A DNA stretch of 41,228 nucleotides from Campylobacterales bacterium (GCA_026994915.1 JALWPY010000169.1:1-41228), one strand, 5' to 3'. Numbered from the stretch's first letter, positions 1 to 8,790 are shown. The notes: generated from the sequence alone by a model not told the origin. Translations and numbers: made by a program.

Positions 1-513
1 ATCGAGCCGCTCCGCCGCCGCGCTCATGTTCTGGCCCCAGGAGGTGACCTTCTTGACCCCCTCCTCGTTATAGTACCAGATGGTGACCCAGTCCTGGTCG
101 TTCAGGTTGCCGAGGAACTCCTTATACCCCCGCTTGGAGGCCTCTAGCACATTGGGAGAGCCGGACTCCTTGTCCACGTAGGCGTACGCCTGATGCGCCG
201 CCACCAGGATAGCGATCGACACCGGCTCGTCCGCCTCGCGCACGGTCTCGAGCGACCACTTCCCCTTGATCTCCTTGTCGTCGACGAAGACCTTCACATC
301 CCGGATGCCGTCCTTCGGCACGACCCCGAAGTTGTCATCGAGGACGTCGACGAAGAAGCGGACGTCTCCACCGCGGTCCTTGTCGACGAAGTTCTCGGTG
401 TCGAGGTAGTCGAAGAGCACCTTGGCGGCCAGCGACGGCGTGCTGAGACCGACGATCAGCCCAAGTAATCCCAGGGCAACCAGAAAGCTAAAGAGATATT
501 TTAAAAATTTCAA
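1..513 (-). CDS. Secreted VWA-like protein, partial (C-terminus beyond window edge)
   Basis: The reading frame is open from a TTG at 513-511 to the window edge (171 codons). The TTG overlaps the stop of the upstream ABC ATPase gene (TTGA) and has an AGAGGA Shine-Dalgarno about 8 bases upstream. Residues 1-30 look like a signal peptide: lysines, a long hydrophobic core, then an STPSLAA cleavage region. Residues 97-160 resemble a von Willebrand A fold: a hydrophobic strand (VSIAILVA), a helix (EASKRGYKEFLGNL) and a second strand (DWVTIWYYNEE). The metal-binding DxSxS motif expected after the first strand is absent and reads AHQAYAYVD. Codon use is GC-richer than in the neighbouring genes. Function is unknown. 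The VWA assignment is an inference from fold-like pattern, not a firm domain hit. Confidence 0.72.
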   Translation of the reverse strand, partial: MKFLKYLFSFLVALGLLGLIVGLSTPSLAAKVLFDYLDTENFVDKDRGGDVRFFVDVLDDNFGVVPKDGIRDVKVFVDDKEIKGKWSLETVREADEPVSIAILVAAHQAYAYVDKESGSPNVLEASKRGYKEFLGNLNDQDWVTIWYYNEEGVKKVTSWGQNMSAAAERLD

Positions 514-1202
514 CTGCGTTTTCCTCTGTATTTGAAATTGGATGCGATCAGCTTTTTCGCATACTCTGTCTGCGGATGTGTCAGCACCTGAGACACACTC
601 CCCTCTTCGACAATTCTACCTGCTTTTAGAATTGCGATTTCATCACAAAGCATTTTGGTGGAGTCGATATCATGCGTCACATAGAGCAACCGGTATCCAA
701 CCTGCTCCTGCAGCTTTTTGATCAGTTTCAGAATACTCTCTTTGGTGCTGCTGTCGAGTGCAGTAGTCGGCTCATCCAGAAGCAGCAGTTTCGGCTCGCT
801 CGAGAGCACCATCGCGATGATGACACGCTGCAACTGTCCGCCGCTCAATTCTGAAGGATAGCGAAAAAGGAGATTTTTATCAAGTTCGACATGTTTGAGA
901 AATCGCTCCGCGACTGCAACAGGCTTGAAGAACTGATCCATGATGCGTGTCAGCGGAGAGAGTGCGGTAAAAGGATTTTGCGGTACGATCGAAACCGTCT
1001 TCCCCTGCTGCAGGGTGAAATCGCTCTCGATCTCCATCTCGGCACCCAGCTCCGCGGGCAGCATACCAAGCAGCGCTTTGAGCGTCAGGCTCTTGCCACT
1101 GCCGCTCTGCCCCACCAGCGCGAAGGATCTCTCAATCGTAAAAGCGATATCCACCAAAGTCGTACCCGACGCTTCGATGCGAAGCTTTTTGACCCTAAAC
1201 AT
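510..1202 (-). CDS. ABC transporter ATP-binding protein, oligopeptide/nickel type
   Basis: A 230-residue ATPase with all the expected motifs: Walker A GQSGSGKS (31-38), Q-loop Q75 in VPQNPF, signature LSGGQ (119-123), Walker B LLLLDE (139-144) and switch histidine H177 in VTHD. The PQNPFTAL and SGGQLQR patterns are typical of the DppD/OppD/NikD group, although it is shorter than DppD/OppD (about 320 residues) and lacks their C-terminal extension. It should energise a membrane importer or extruder. No permease or binding protein is next to it, so the substrate cannot be named. Its ATG overlaps the end of the bioF-like gene by 8 bases, and its stop overlaps the start of the secreted VWA-like gene, so it belongs to a translationally coupled operon. 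Confidence 0.88.
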   Translation of the reverse strand: MFRVKKLRIEASGTTLVDIAFTIERSFALVGQSGSGKSLTLKALLGMLPAELGAEMEIESDFTLQQGKTVSIVPQNPFTALSPLTRIMDQFFKPVAVAERFLKHVELDKNLLFRYPSELSGGQLQRVIIAMVLSSEPKLLLLDEPTTALDSSTKESILKLIKKLQEQVGYRLLYVTHDIDSTKMLCDEIAILKAGRIVEEGSVSQVLTHPQTEYAKKLIASNFKYRGKRS

Positions 1203-2289
1203 CGTGCTCCTTCAAAAGAGTAAAGAGCGCTTCGATCTCTGCCAGAGGCACATTTGCACGTAGGATGATCCGCAGCATCGGGGAGTCGACGGTGGGCGGG
1301 CGGATCGCACCGATCAGAAACCCCGCCTCTTCGGCAATCCGCTTCAACTCCAGCGCCCGTACCGAACTCTCGACCGGGATCTTCAGAATGGGCGATGACA
1401 CATCCGTACCAAAAAAGTCCCGGGCAAGCACCATCCTGCGATCGAGTGCGTCGCGCAGTGGCGCCGCGCTTTCCTGTGTACGCATGAGGGCGGCATGGGC
1501 GAGCGCCGTATCGAAGAGCGACGGTGCGGTGGCGTAGATGATCGCTTTGGCCCGGTTTTGCAAAAAGGTGACGATCTCGGCGTCGGCCAGTATGTAGGCG
1601 CCGTAACTGCCCATCGCCTTGCCCAGTGTTCCCATCTTGATGTGGCGGGGACCGGGGGTGATGCCGTAGTGTTCGAAGACACCCAGCAGCTTCTCCCCGA
1701 CCACACCGCTGCTGTGCGCTTCGTCAACGATCAGCAGTGCACCGTATCTCTCGGCGACGTCAAAGATCTCCGGATGGAGCAGATCCCCCTCCATCGAGTA
1801 GATCCCCTCCACAGCCACGATCGCACGCCGGTACCCGCCTGCTTTCAGAATCTCCTCCAGTGCGGCAGGATCGTTGTGTGCGAAGGTACGTACGTCGGCA
1901 TCGACCAGTTTCGAGGCGAGCACACCGCTGGCATGATACTGTGCGTCGAGTATGAGCAGATCTCTTTTACGCGGCAGCGCTTCGATCAGCGAAAGGTTGG
2001 CCAGAAAGCCGCTCCCGACCACGATCCCCGCCTCGAAACCGTTCAGATCGAAGAGCGCTTTTTCAAACTCGGCATGCAGCGGATGGTAGCCGTTGACCAG
2101 CTGGGAGGCGCGGGGTGCATGATAGCGGTACTGTTCGACCGCCTGCACTGCCGTATCGAAGAGTGTTTTATCCTCAGCAAACCCGAGGTAGTCGTTGGAA
2201 GCGAGATCGGTCAGCGCTTCGTCGAAAAGCGGCCGCTCACGAAACCGGTTCGCTTTGCGCAACGCCTCCAGCTCCTGTACGTACATCAT
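1195..2289 (-). CDS. bioF: 8-amino-7-oxononanoate synthase family PLP enzyme (BioF-like)
   Basis: An alpha-oxoamine synthase of 364 residues. Family members condense an acyl-CoA or acyl-ACP with an amino acid; BioF makes 8-amino-7-oxononanoate for biotin. Visible features are the N-terminal LASNDYLGF motif (29-37), the VDEAHSSG motif with the PLP-binding aspartate (D189) and the Schiff-base lysine K224 in TLGKAMGS. I chose the ATG at 2289 because it overlaps the maf stop (TGATG); an upstream in-frame start would add 11 residues running back into maf. No other biotin gene is adjacent, so a different family activity (for example 2-amino-3-ketobutyrate ligase-like) remains possible, although BioF is the better match in length and motifs. 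Confidence 0.85.
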   Translation of the reverse strand: MMYVQELEALRKANRFRERPLFDEALTDLASNDYLGFAEDKTLFDTAVQAVEQYRYHAPRASQLVNGYHPLHAEFEKALFDLNGFEAGIVVGSGFLANLSLIEALPRKRDLLILDAQYHASGVLASKLVDADVRTFAHNDPAALEEILKAGGYRRAIVAVEGIYSMEGDLLHPEIFDVAERYGALLIVDEAHSSGVVGEKLLGVFEHYGITPGPRHIKMGTLGKAMGSYGAYILADAEIVTFLQNRAKAIIYATAPSLFDTALAHAALMRTQESAAPLRDALDRRMVLARDFFGTDVSSPILKIPVESSVRALELKRIAEEAGFLIGAIRPPTVDSPMLRIILRANVPLAEIEALFTLLKEHDV

Positions 2290-2834
2290 CACCCCAGAAA
2301 CGGTAGCAGCTTCTCCACACAAAGCCCCATCGCCGTACTCTCATGCCCGTAGACACGGTCGATATACTTTCGGCAAAAGCCCTCGACCATGCAAGCGCCC
2401 GCCTTGCCTTCCCATTCGCCGCTCTCCAGATAGGCTTCCAGATCGTCGGGATCGAACGGTTTGAAAAAGTAGTCGGTCGCGGAGATGTCGAGCAGGGTCA
2501 GTTTGTGGGAGACATACTTCATGCAGGTAACGATCGAAACCTTCTCCCCGCTCTGCGTGAGCAAAATCTCTCGTGCATCCTCTTTGTCCCGCGCCTTGCG
2601 CAGAATCTTCCCTTTTGCCGTGACGACGGTGTCGGCCACGAGTATCGGAATATTGAGACCGAACTCCTTCTCACACACCTCATATTTGCCCAAAACCGCC
2701 TGATAAACGAAGTTTTTGGGTGAAGTCGCTTCGATCCGCTCCTCGTCGAAATCGCACCCTTTCTGGATGAAGGCGATTCCGTACTTCTCCAGCAGTGCCG
2801 CACGTGTCATCGAATTTGAAGCAAGCAGTATCAT
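2289..2834 (-). CDS. maf: Maf family nucleotide pyrophosphatase
   Basis: A 181-residue Maf/YhdE-type protein. The family hydrolyses non-canonical or selected nucleoside triphosphates to the monophosphate and pyrophosphate, and was first linked to septum formation. It starts with the family signature [11 protein letters not shown] (S8 and R11 correspond to the SxxR substrate loop) and has the catalytic-base region LVADTVV (D68) and a [11 protein letters not shown] segment matching the conserved GKAGxYxIQG block. The ATG overlaps the speD stop (ATGA), and its own stop overlaps the bioF-like start, so it sits in the middle of a coupled operon. Its position next to bioF-like is a context feature without an obvious biochemical link. 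Confidence 0.92.
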   Translation of the reverse strand: MILLASNSMTRAALLEKYGIAFIQKGCDFDEERIEATSPKNFVYQAVLGKYEVCEKEFGLNIPILVADTVVTAKGKILRKARDKEDAREILLTQSGEKVSIVTCMKYVSHKLTLLDISATDYFFKPFDPDDLEAYLESGEWEGKAGACMVEGFCRKYIDRVYGHESTAMGLCVEKLLPFLG

Positions 2835-3208
2835 GATCTCTTCCCTCCTAGTGTCGGTAAACCGAGTTGTCCGCGCTGGACAATCTGATATGTGGCGTTT
2901 TGCGTTCTGAAATGCTCCTTCAGATAGTCAAACGCCACCATCGGGTCGACATCGTCGCCGCATGTGAAGATATCGACCGCCGCATAGGCGTATTCGGGCC
3001 AGGAGTGAATCGCCAGATGGCTCTCGCTGATCACCACCACACCGCTGACGCCGTAGGGTTCGAAGAGATGGAAAGAGCTGCCGATCACCGTCGCTCCCGC
3101 CTCCTTCGCCGAACGCAGCAGTGTCTCTTCCACCAGACGGACGTCATTGATCGCGTCGGTGTCACACTCGTAAAACTCCGCCAGTATATGTCTGCCCAAA
3201 GCCTCCAA
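2831..3208 (-). CDS. speD: S-adenosylmethionine decarboxylase proenzyme (class 1B)
   Basis: A pyruvoyl enzyme of 125 residues that makes decarboxylated SAM for spermidine synthesis. It is synthesised as a proenzyme that cuts itself between Glu62 and Ser63 in the motif [12 protein letters not shown], Ser63 becoming the pyruvoyl group. His68 and Cys83 (DIFTCGDD) occupy the processing and proton-donor positions known from the Thermotoga maritima enzyme, and the length matches that short class. The start is a TTG at 3208 immediately after the stop of the CopD-like gene; an AAGGAG ribosome-binding site lies about 8 bases upstream. No spermidine synthase is in the window. Confidence 0.95.
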   Translation of the reverse strand: MEALGRHILAEFYECDTDAINDVRLVEETLLRSAKEAGATVIGSSFHLFEPYGVSGVVVISESHLAIHSWPEYAYAAVDIFTCGDDVDPMVAFDYLKEHFRTQNATYQIVQRGQLGLPTLGGKRS

Positions 3209-3697
3209 CTATACACTCCTTAAAATATATCCGAAATAGACCGCACAAAATCCCAGCAGCGACGCGATCCCGAAGATGTAGTGGGCGATCAGTTTCACAT
3301 TGTCTCTGGCATGCTCGCTGTCACTGGCCAGACAGCGTGCCCTGGCCTCTTTGATCTTGTACCATGCATAGAGCCACAGAAGCACCATAAAGAGCCAGAT
3401 CAGCTCTTTGGAGGTGACCACGACAGACATGACCGGATCCTGATGGGCGTAATCCTTCCCGCCCGCCATCACAAAACCGCTGATCCCCGACATCAGCGCC
3501 ACGGGCACGAGCAGTTTGAAAAAGCGGTTGAGCGTCCTGAGCGACGTGCGCACCGCCATCTTTTCGTTGGGTATCTGCATGACGGAGGGGTAGACGGTGA
3601 GCGAAAACGCGACCATCCCCCCGATCCAGATGATTGCACTGAAAATATGCACGGCAAAGATCAGCGGCAGATAATCGACGTAAAACGCTCCCAACAT
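3209..3697 (-). CDS. CopD-like integral membrane protein
   Basis: A 162-residue protein with four predicted membrane helices (roughly residues 8-30, 55-78, 92-115 and 133-158). The first carries a histidine in VHIFSAIIWIGG and the last region another in LIAHYIFG, a pattern seen in CopD/HemJ-like small membrane proteins that may bind haem or copper. The ATG at 3697 overlaps the alaS stop (TGATG); a longer ORF starting inside alaS is less likely. It lies between alaS and speD in a tight operon, which says little about its job. The exact family cannot be settled from motifs alone. Confidence 0.75.
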   Translation of the reverse strand: MLGAFYVDYLPLIFAVHIFSAIIWIGGMVAFSLTVYPSVMQIPNEKMAVRTSLRTLNRFFKLLVPVALMSGISGFVMAGGKDYAHQDPVMSVVVTSKELIWLFMVLLWLYAWYKIKEARARCLASDSEHARDNVKLIAHYIFGIASLLGFCAVYFGYILRSV

Positions 3698-6249
3698 CAG
3701 CCCTGAAGCGCCTCTTTGACCCACGCTCCGGCCGCTTCGATCGCCTCGCTTAGTTTCGATGCGTCCTTGCCGCCCGCCTGCGCGAAGTCGTCACGGCCAC
3801 CGCCACCACCGCCAAGGATCGGTGCGATCGCTTTGATCCATTCACCCGCTTTGACAGGGGCGTTTTTGACACCGGCCGCCAGTAGCACTTTGTCTCCCTT
3901 TTTCTGAAAGAGCATGACTGCGACGGAGGGTTTCTGGTTCTTGATCTCATCGATCATCTGTTTGATATCGCCCGCTTCGACTATCTCGACCGCGACTTCG
4001 GTGTCGCCGATCTTTTCGAAACGGAGCTCTTTTTTCTGTCCCTGTGCGAGGGATTTGAGCTCGTTTTTGAGTGTCGCGATCTCCTCTTTGAGCCGTTTGA
4101 TCCCCAGCAGCGGATCTCTGTTTTTGACCGCTTCGCTGACGGCCGCTACCGTAGCGCGATACGCTTTGGCCAGTTCGATCGCACTGCGACCCGCCACCGC
4201 CTCGATCCGCCGCACCCCCGCACTCACACCGCTCTCACGGGTGATGAAAAAGGCGCCGATATTGGCCGCATTGTCGACATGGGTACCGCCGCAGAGCTCC
4301 ATGCTCACCTCCCCCATCGAGACGACACGCACCTCATCGCCGTACTTTTCACCGAAGAGCGCCATCGCCCCCCGCTGCTTCGCTTCGTCGATCGCCATCA
4401 CCTCGGTCTGCACCGGCACCCCTCTGGCGATCACTTCGTTGACATAGTTTTCTATCTTTTCGATCTCCTCTTTCGTCAGCGCTTTGGGATGCGAGAAGTC
4501 GAAGCGCAGCCGGTTCGCTTCGACGAGACTTCCCGCCTGGTTGACATGCTCTCCGAGGATCTTTTTGAGCGCACTGTGCAGCAGGTGTGTCGCGGAGTGG
4601 TGCTTGGCAATCTCGAAACGGCTCTCGTCCACTTTCGCATGTACCTTGTCTCCGATATGCAGCGGAGCTTTGGTTTTGATGCGAGAAAGGTTCAGATCGA
4701 AAAACTTCTTCGTATCGAGCACTTCCGCAATCCCTTCGAGTTCGCCGACATCGCCGCACTGTCCTCCGCTTTCGGCATAAAACGGCGTACGATCGAGCAG
4801 CACCCACCCCTCGGCACCTGCCGGCAGTCTCTCGACACGCTTGAAAGAGGCATCGAGCAGTGCCAGTACGTTTGCATCGCATTCGGTCGTTTCGTAGCCA
4901 ACAAAGGTGTTGGTCCCGAATGTTTCCAGCAGCGCTTTGAAATCGCCCTCGACCGCGGCGTCACCACTCCCTTTCCAGGCTGCTTTGGCACGCTCGCGCT
5001 GTGCTTTCATAAGCTTCTCGAATCCTTCGATGTCGACCGAGATCCCCTTCTCGCGCAGCATATCCTGCGTCAGGTCGAGCGGGAAGCCGTAGGTGTCGTA
5101 GAGTTTGAAGGCGACTTCGCCGCTGAAGGTTTTACCCGTCTTTGCCAGCTCCTTCTCGAAGAGCTCCAGCCCCGAAGCGATCGTTCTGAAGAAGCGCTCC
5201 TCCTCCATGCGGATCTGCTCTTTGACAGTGTCGGCCTTTTCGACGATGTAGGGATACTGTTCACCCATGATCTCGCCCAGTGTATCGACCAGGCGATACA
5301 TGAAGGGTTCACGAATACCCAGCAGATAGCCGTGGCGCACCGCACGCCGGAGGATACGGCGCAGGACATAGCCCCGTCCCTCTTTGTCGAAATTGACCCC
5401 CTGAGCGAGCAGAAAGGTGACCGCGCGGATATGATCGGCGATGACGCGAAAGCTCGCCCCCTCTTCGTAGATATAGGGTTTGCCCGAAATCTCGGAGACC
5501 TTTTCGATCAGCGGCATGAAGAGCGAAGTATCGTAGTTGCTGAATTTCCCCTCTTTGATCGCCGTGACACGCTCGAGCCCCATACCGGTGTCGATAGATG
5601 GTTTGGGGAGCGGCGTCAGGTTTCCTTCGCTGTCACGCTCGTACTGCATAAAGACGAGGTTCCAGATCTCCAGAAAGCGGTCCCCTTCGCCGCCCATTTT
5701 ATCTTCGGGAGAGTGGAAATGCTCCGCACCCTGATCGTAGAAGATCTCCGAACAGGGGCCGCAGGGACCGGTATCGCCCATCTGCCAGAAGTTGTCTTTG
5801 TCACCGAAACGCATAATACGGTCTGCGGCGATATGTTTCTTCCAGATCTCCTCCGCTTCGTCGTCACTCTCATGTACGGTGACCCAGAGCTTTTCGACCG
5901 GCAGCTCCAGCACTTCGGTCACAAACTCCCATGCATAGGCGATCGCCTCTTTTTTGAAGTAGTCGCCGAAAGAGAAGTTGCCCAGCATCTCGAAAAAGGT
6001 GTGGTGGCGGTTGGTGTAGCCGACGTTTTCGAGGTCGTTGTGCTTGCCGCCCGCGCGAATACATGTCTGCGAACTCGCCGCACGCGGCGGATTGGGTACG
6101 GGGATCTCTCCGGTAAAGATGCTTTTGAAGGGCACCATCCCGGCATTGGTAAAGAGGAGAGTCGGGTCGTCGGGTACCAGCGGAGCGCTCGGGTAGATCT
6201 TGTGTCCCTTGCTTGCGAAATAGTCCAAAAATGCTTTACGAATATCCAT
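3697..6249 (-). CDS. alaS: Alanine--tRNA ligase
   Basis: A full-length 850-residue class IIc synthetase. The N-terminus [16 protein letters not shown] and the motif-2 region with the [10 protein letters not shown] stretch are typical. The editing domain shows HSATHLLH (around 550) and CGGTH (around 652), together the zinc-binding HxxxH and CxxxH. The C-terminal C-Ala/DHHA1 domain ends in a glycine-rich [15 protein letters not shown] segment. It charges tRNA-Ala and clears mischarged Ser/Gly. A Shine-Dalgarno AAAGGA precedes the ATG by about 9 bases. It is the first gene of the minus-strand run reaching the window start, and a 274-bp inverted-repeat element lies 56 bases upstream of its start codon. 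Confidence 0.98.
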   Translation of the reverse strand: MDIRKAFLDYFASKGHKIYPSAPLVPDDPTLLFTNAGMVPFKSIFTGEIPVPNPPRAASSQTCIRAGGKHNDLENVGYTNRHHTFFEMLGNFSFGDYFKKEAIAYAWEFVTEVLELPVEKLWVTVHESDDEAEEIWKKHIAADRIMRFGDKDNFWQMGDTGPCGPCSEIFYDQGAEHFHSPEDKMGGEGDRFLEIWNLVFMQYERDSEGNLTPLPKPSIDTGMGLERVTAIKEGKFSNYDTSLFMPLIEKVSEISGKPYIYEEGASFRVIADHIRAVTFLLAQGVNFDKEGRGYVLRRILRRAVRHGYLLGIREPFMYRLVDTLGEIMGEQYPYIVEKADTVKEQIRMEEERFFRTIASGLELFEKELAKTGKTFSGEVAFKLYDTYGFPLDLTQDMLREKGISVDIEGFEKLMKAQRERAKAAWKGSGDAAVEGDFKALLETFGTNTFVGYETTECDANVLALLDASFKRVERLPAGAEGWVLLDRTPFYAESGGQCGDVGELEGIAEVLDTKKFFDLNLSRIKTKAPLHIGDKVHAKVDESRFEIAKHHSATHLLHSALKKILGEHVNQAGSLVEANRLRFDFSHPKALTKEEIEKIENYVNEVIARGVPVQTEVMAIDEAKQRGAMALFGEKYGDEVRVVSMGEVSMELCGGTHVDNAANIGAFFITRESGVSAGVRRIEAVAGRSAIELAKAYRATVAAVSEAVKNRDPLLGIKRLKEEIATLKNELKSLAQGQKKELRFEKIGDTEVAVEIVEAGDIKQMIDEIKNQKPSVAVMLFQKKGDKVLLAAGVKNAPVKAGEWIKAIAPILGGGGGGRDDFAQAGGKDASKLSEAIEAAGAWVKEALQG

Positions 6250-6360
6250 ATCAACAATTCCTTTATAAACTGGAGATATTTTATCTGAAAATATTTAAAA
6301 AGGCGTTATCACCGCACCAATAAACATACATAATTTTTGAGAGTACGGGAAGGAGTGAGA

Positions 6361-6419
6361 TGTGTGTCAAAAAAACTGAAGGACTAGCCGTAGCTAATTC
6401 GAAGTTTTTTTGGCATACA
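6361..6419. repeat. Hairpin C: 17-bp stem, 25-nt loop with conserved core
   Basis: Arms 6361-6377 and 6403-6419 pair over 17 positions, two of them G:U in RNA. The loop (6378-6402) contains the 19-base core AGGACTAGCCGTAGCTAAT, which itself can form a small TAGC-CGTA-GCTA hairpin. The loop is the exact complement of the loop of hairpin D, so in a single transcript the two could pair. Confidence 0.7.
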
Positions 6420-6476
6420 GATCGCTTCTTCCCGTGCTCCCCGAAGGGTGCAGTGCTTTTGTCCATACTCTGCATT

Positions 6477-6517
6477 AGATTTTCTTGCATTAGCTACGGC
6501 TAGTCCTACGAAAATCT
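6477..6517. repeat. Hairpin D: 8-bp stem, loop complementary to hairpin C
   Basis: Arms AGATTTTC (6477-6484) and GAAAATCT (6510-6517) enclose a 25-base loop holding the reverse complement of the hairpin C core (6489-6507). The stem sequence has no similarity to that of hairpin C although loop length and loop core are the same. Confidence 0.65.
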
Positions 6518-6591
6518 GCCTTGATTATGAACAAAATCACTGCATCAAAATTTACGTATGTTTATTGGTGCGGTGATAAGTTTAAAGCGGC

Positions 6592-6616
6592 CCGGAGCCC
6601 GAAACTGCGGCTCCGG
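6592..6616 (-). terminator. Hairpin after murG, possible terminator
   Basis: Directly after the murG stop the minus strand can form an 8-bp stem CCGGAGCC / GGCTCCGG with a 9-base loop. It is followed by GCCGCTTTAAAC rather than a U-run, so it is a weak intrinsic terminator candidate. Confidence 0.45.
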
Positions 6617-7633
6617 TCAATAACCGAGGTAGTCGACGATTCTGGCGGCACCGTCGGGGGCGATGGTACCCCGGAGCCCCTCACTCATGCGGGCGATATC
6701 CGCATCCAGCACCATCTCCAGATGTTCGGGTGTCAGGGCATCCTGCCGCACGACGAAAGAGAGCCCTTTGTCGGCGAGATATTTGGCGTTGTAGTACTGG
6801 TGATCGCCCGCTGCGTAGGGATAGGGCACGTAGAGTGCGGGCAGCTGCGATGCCGCCAGCTCCCAGAGCGTGCCCGCGCCCGCACGGCAGATCGCGAAAT
6901 CGGCCTCCGCGATCTTTCGGTAGAGTTTTTTGTCGAAGGCGAAGAGATCGGCATCGATACCCTCTTCGTCGTAGAATTTTCGCAGCGCTTCCAGATCGCG
7001 GTTGCCGCTCTGGTGGATGATTTTGATCCCTCTCTCATGCAGGGTGCGTGCGACACTTTTGGCGAACTCGTTGATGGCGGTGGCGCCCTGTGAACCGCCC
7101 AGGAAGATGATCGTTTTGATCTCCTTACGCACCCGTGCGTTGCGAAAAAAGACTTCGCTGACGAGATAGTCTTTGACGGGAGAGTCTTGCATGTAGGCGG
7201 AGAAGATCGCGTTGGCACGGCGGGCGAAGAGTGCGTTGAGGCGTCCCATGACGGCGTTTTGCTCATGAATGTAGAAAACTTTTCTCTGCCAGATCGCGGC
7301 GAGTGTCGCGGGTGCTGCGGCATATCCTCCGACCGAAAAGATCGTTTCGACCCCCTCCTCTTTGAAGATTCTTCCCGCTTCGCGCGCCGCTGTGATGATC
7401 TTCGCCATACTTTTGAGTTTGCCGACGGCCCCTTTGTCGACCACGCTTTCGATCTCGAAAAAGTGTCGGGAAGCGAACCCCTCGTCCTCTCCGAACCACA
7501 TCCTGTCCTGCCCCGTCGCCGAGCCCAGAAAGATCGGTTTGATACCGCGCCTGTTGAGCTCTTCGCGAATCGCCCGCGCGATACTCAGATGCCCGCCGGT
7601 GCCTCCGCCCGTAATCGCTATCTGCTTTTTCAA
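6617..7633 (-). CDS. murG: UDP-GlcNAc:undecaprenyl-PP-MurNAc-pentapeptide GlcNAc transferase
   Basis: MurG, a GT28-family enzyme of 338 residues on the inner face of the cytoplasmic membrane, adds GlcNAc to lipid I to form lipid II. Residues 7-15 carry the TGGGTGGH lipid/nucleotide loop. Later come the HEQNAVMGRLN segment, the FLGGSQGATAIN loop and the C-terminal ICRAGAGTLWELAA UDP-GlcNAc region. The start is a TTG at 7633 overlapping the ftsW stop (TTGA), so translation is coupled to ftsW. The pair ftsW-murG is a cell-wall/division cassette. It ends 38 bases before the inverted-repeat element. Confidence 0.95.
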   Translation of the reverse strand: MKKQIAITGGGTGGHLSIARAIREELNRRGIKPIFLGSATGQDRMWFGEDEGFASRHFFEIESVVDKGAVGKLKSMAKIITAAREAGRIFKEEGVETIFSVGGYAAAPATLAAIWQRKVFYIHEQNAVMGRLNALFARRANAIFSAYMQDSPVKDYLVSEVFFRNARVRKEIKTIIFLGGSQGATAINEFAKSVARTLHERGIKIIHQSGNRDLEALRKFYDEEGIDADLFAFDKKLYRKIAEADFAICRAGAGTLWELAASQLPALYVPYPYAAGDHQYYNAKYLADKGLSFVVRQDALTPEHLEMVLDADIARMSEGLRGTIAPDGAARIVDYLGY

Positions 7634-8790
7634 TACTTCACCTTTTTGCTGATCATCAATACCATACCGATCGCCACGGCATGCGCCATCAGAGAGCTGC
7701 CTCCGTAGCTGAGAAACGGCACCGCCAGCCCCTTCACCGGTGTAATCCCCGTCACACCGAAACTGTTGATAAAGAAGGTCGTCGCGAACATGATCGCGAT
7801 ACCGAGCGCAAAGAGTGAATAGACCCTGTTTTCACTCCTGTTTGCGATGCGGAGCATGCGGTAGATCAGGATGAAAAAGAGCAATACCACCGCCAGTACA
7901 CCCACCATCCCCAGTTCCTCCGCAATTCCCGCCAGGATAAAGTCGGTATGCACTTCGGAGAGGAACCCCAGCTTCAGCGTACCGTTGCCCAGCCCCACTC
8001 CGAAGAGGCCGCCATGCTGGATCGCATCGTAGGCATTGGAGACCTGGTAGGGTTCGTAGGCATCCGAAACCCGCAGTTTGGCCGCGACGGAGTCGGGGAG
8101 AAAGGAGAGGACCACATTCTGGATATTGCTCCACCATGACTTGACCCGAAGAACCCGGTGTTCGGACCCGACGATGGCAAAGACCACAACCGCGATGATC
8201 CCCAGCATGGTCCATGCAAAGAAGCGGGTACTCGTCCCCGCCATCGAGCCCATCACCACCAGTGCCAGTGCAAGCACGATCACCTGCCCGATATCGTTTT
8301 GCATGATGGCGATCAGATAGGTGACGACACCAAACACCAGCAGATAGGGCCAGAAGACCCTGAACTCCTCCTTGAGGGTTTTGGGTGTTTCGTCAAGTTT
8401 GCGCGAAAAACTCCACGCCAGAAAGACGATGAAGCCTACCTTGAAAAACTCAACCGGTGCCAGAGAGAGAAACCCGAGCCTGATCCAGCGCTTGGCCCCA
8501 CCGATCTCGGTGACGATCGACGTGGGCAGGAAGGGCATTACCGTCATGAGAAAGAGGAAGATGAAAAAGAGCCCGAATCCAAGCGGCAGAAACCATCGGT
8601 CGGGATCGAGCTGCGATATCGCCCAGATCAGAAAGATCGAAAAGATCCCCACCCCGAACTGCCGTATGAAGAAGTGAAACTCGTTGCCGTAGGTGTTGAG
8701 GCTGACAAAGGTGGTGAGTGAGAGTGAAAAGATGATGCCCAGCGCAATTAATATGACACTGACATAGAAGATCGTTTTATCTGCCTGCAA
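7630..8790 (-). CDS. ftsW: SEDS-family peptidoglycan glycosyltransferase FtsW
   Basis: A polytopic membrane protein of 386 residues. SEDS proteins polymerise lipid II at the septum together with a class B PBP. The C-terminal signature VKGLAVPFLSYGGSSLMAHA (about 350-370) and the FGVGLGNGTLKLGFLSEVHTDF region identify the family. Its pairing with murG and its divergence from flgB/fliE/ftsI support FtsW over RodA, matching the order known in Helicobacter pylori (HP1556-HP1560). The start is TTG at 8790, with TAAGG about 9 bases upstream; an ATG six bases upstream is out of frame and meets a stop. Confidence 0.93.
   Translation of the reverse strand: MQADKTIFYVSVILIALGIIFSLSLTTFVSLNTYGNEFHFFIRQFGVGIFSIFLIWAISQLDPDRWFLPLGFGLFFIFLFLMTVMPFLPTSIVTEIGGAKRWIRLGFLSLAPVEFFKVGFIVFLAWSFSRKLDETPKTLKEEFRVFWPYLLVFGVVTYLIAIMQNDIGQVIVLALALVVMGSMAGTSTRFFAWTMLGIIAVVVFAIVGSEHRVLRVKSWWSNIQNVVLSFLPDSVAAKLRVSDAYEPYQVSNAYDAIQHGGLFGVGLGNGTLKLGFLSEVHTDFILAGIAEELGMVGVLAVVLLFFILIYRMLRIANRSENRVYSLFALGIAIMFATTFFINSFGVTGITPVKGLAVPFLSYGGSSLMAHAVAIGMVLMISKKVKY

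Larger units (their letters stand above)
6306..6579. mobile_element. 274-bp MITE-like element with 35-bp terminal inverted repeats
   Basis: The ends, 6306-6340 and 6545-6579, are inverted copies matching at 33 of 35 positions; the outer 24 bases (starting TTATCACCGCACC) are perfect. Inside, a 19-base core AGGACTAGCCGTAGCTAAT at 6380-6398 recurs as its exact reverse complement at 6489-6507. The distance from terminal repeat to core is nearly the same on both sides (39 and 37 bases), but the sequence between has diverged. No target-site duplication is evident. No convincing protein is encoded; both strands of the ends read ...YVYWCGD, which explains small spurious frames. It fills most of the 6250-6616 gap between alaS and murG; the rest of that gap is AT-rich leader for alaS and a hairpin after murG. 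Confidence 0.7.

Noticed and set aside
1495-2352. A 285-codon plus-strand open frame opposite the bioF-like gene
   Set aside because: Antisense shadow; the minus strand has intact PLP-enzyme motifs and overlap-coupled starts.
4279-6288. A 669-codon plus-strand open frame opposite alaS
   Set aside because: It is an antisense shadow of the GC-rich alaS gene; its predicted protein is low-information and rich in R, H, F and D with no recognisable domain, while the minus strand encodes a complete synthetase.
6281-6490. A small minus-strand frame and a plus-strand frame at 6521 both containing YVYWCGD
   Set aside because: The shared peptide is only the translation of the inverted terminal repeats. 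Neither frame has a ribosome-binding site or sensible composition.
6306-6579. Phase-variable invertible promoter
   Set aside because: Inverted repeats of this length and spacing could support inversion, but no recombinase gene is nearby, no clear outward promoter is seen, and the nested hairpins with matched spacing fit a repeat element better. Not excluded; long reads showing both orientations would revive it.
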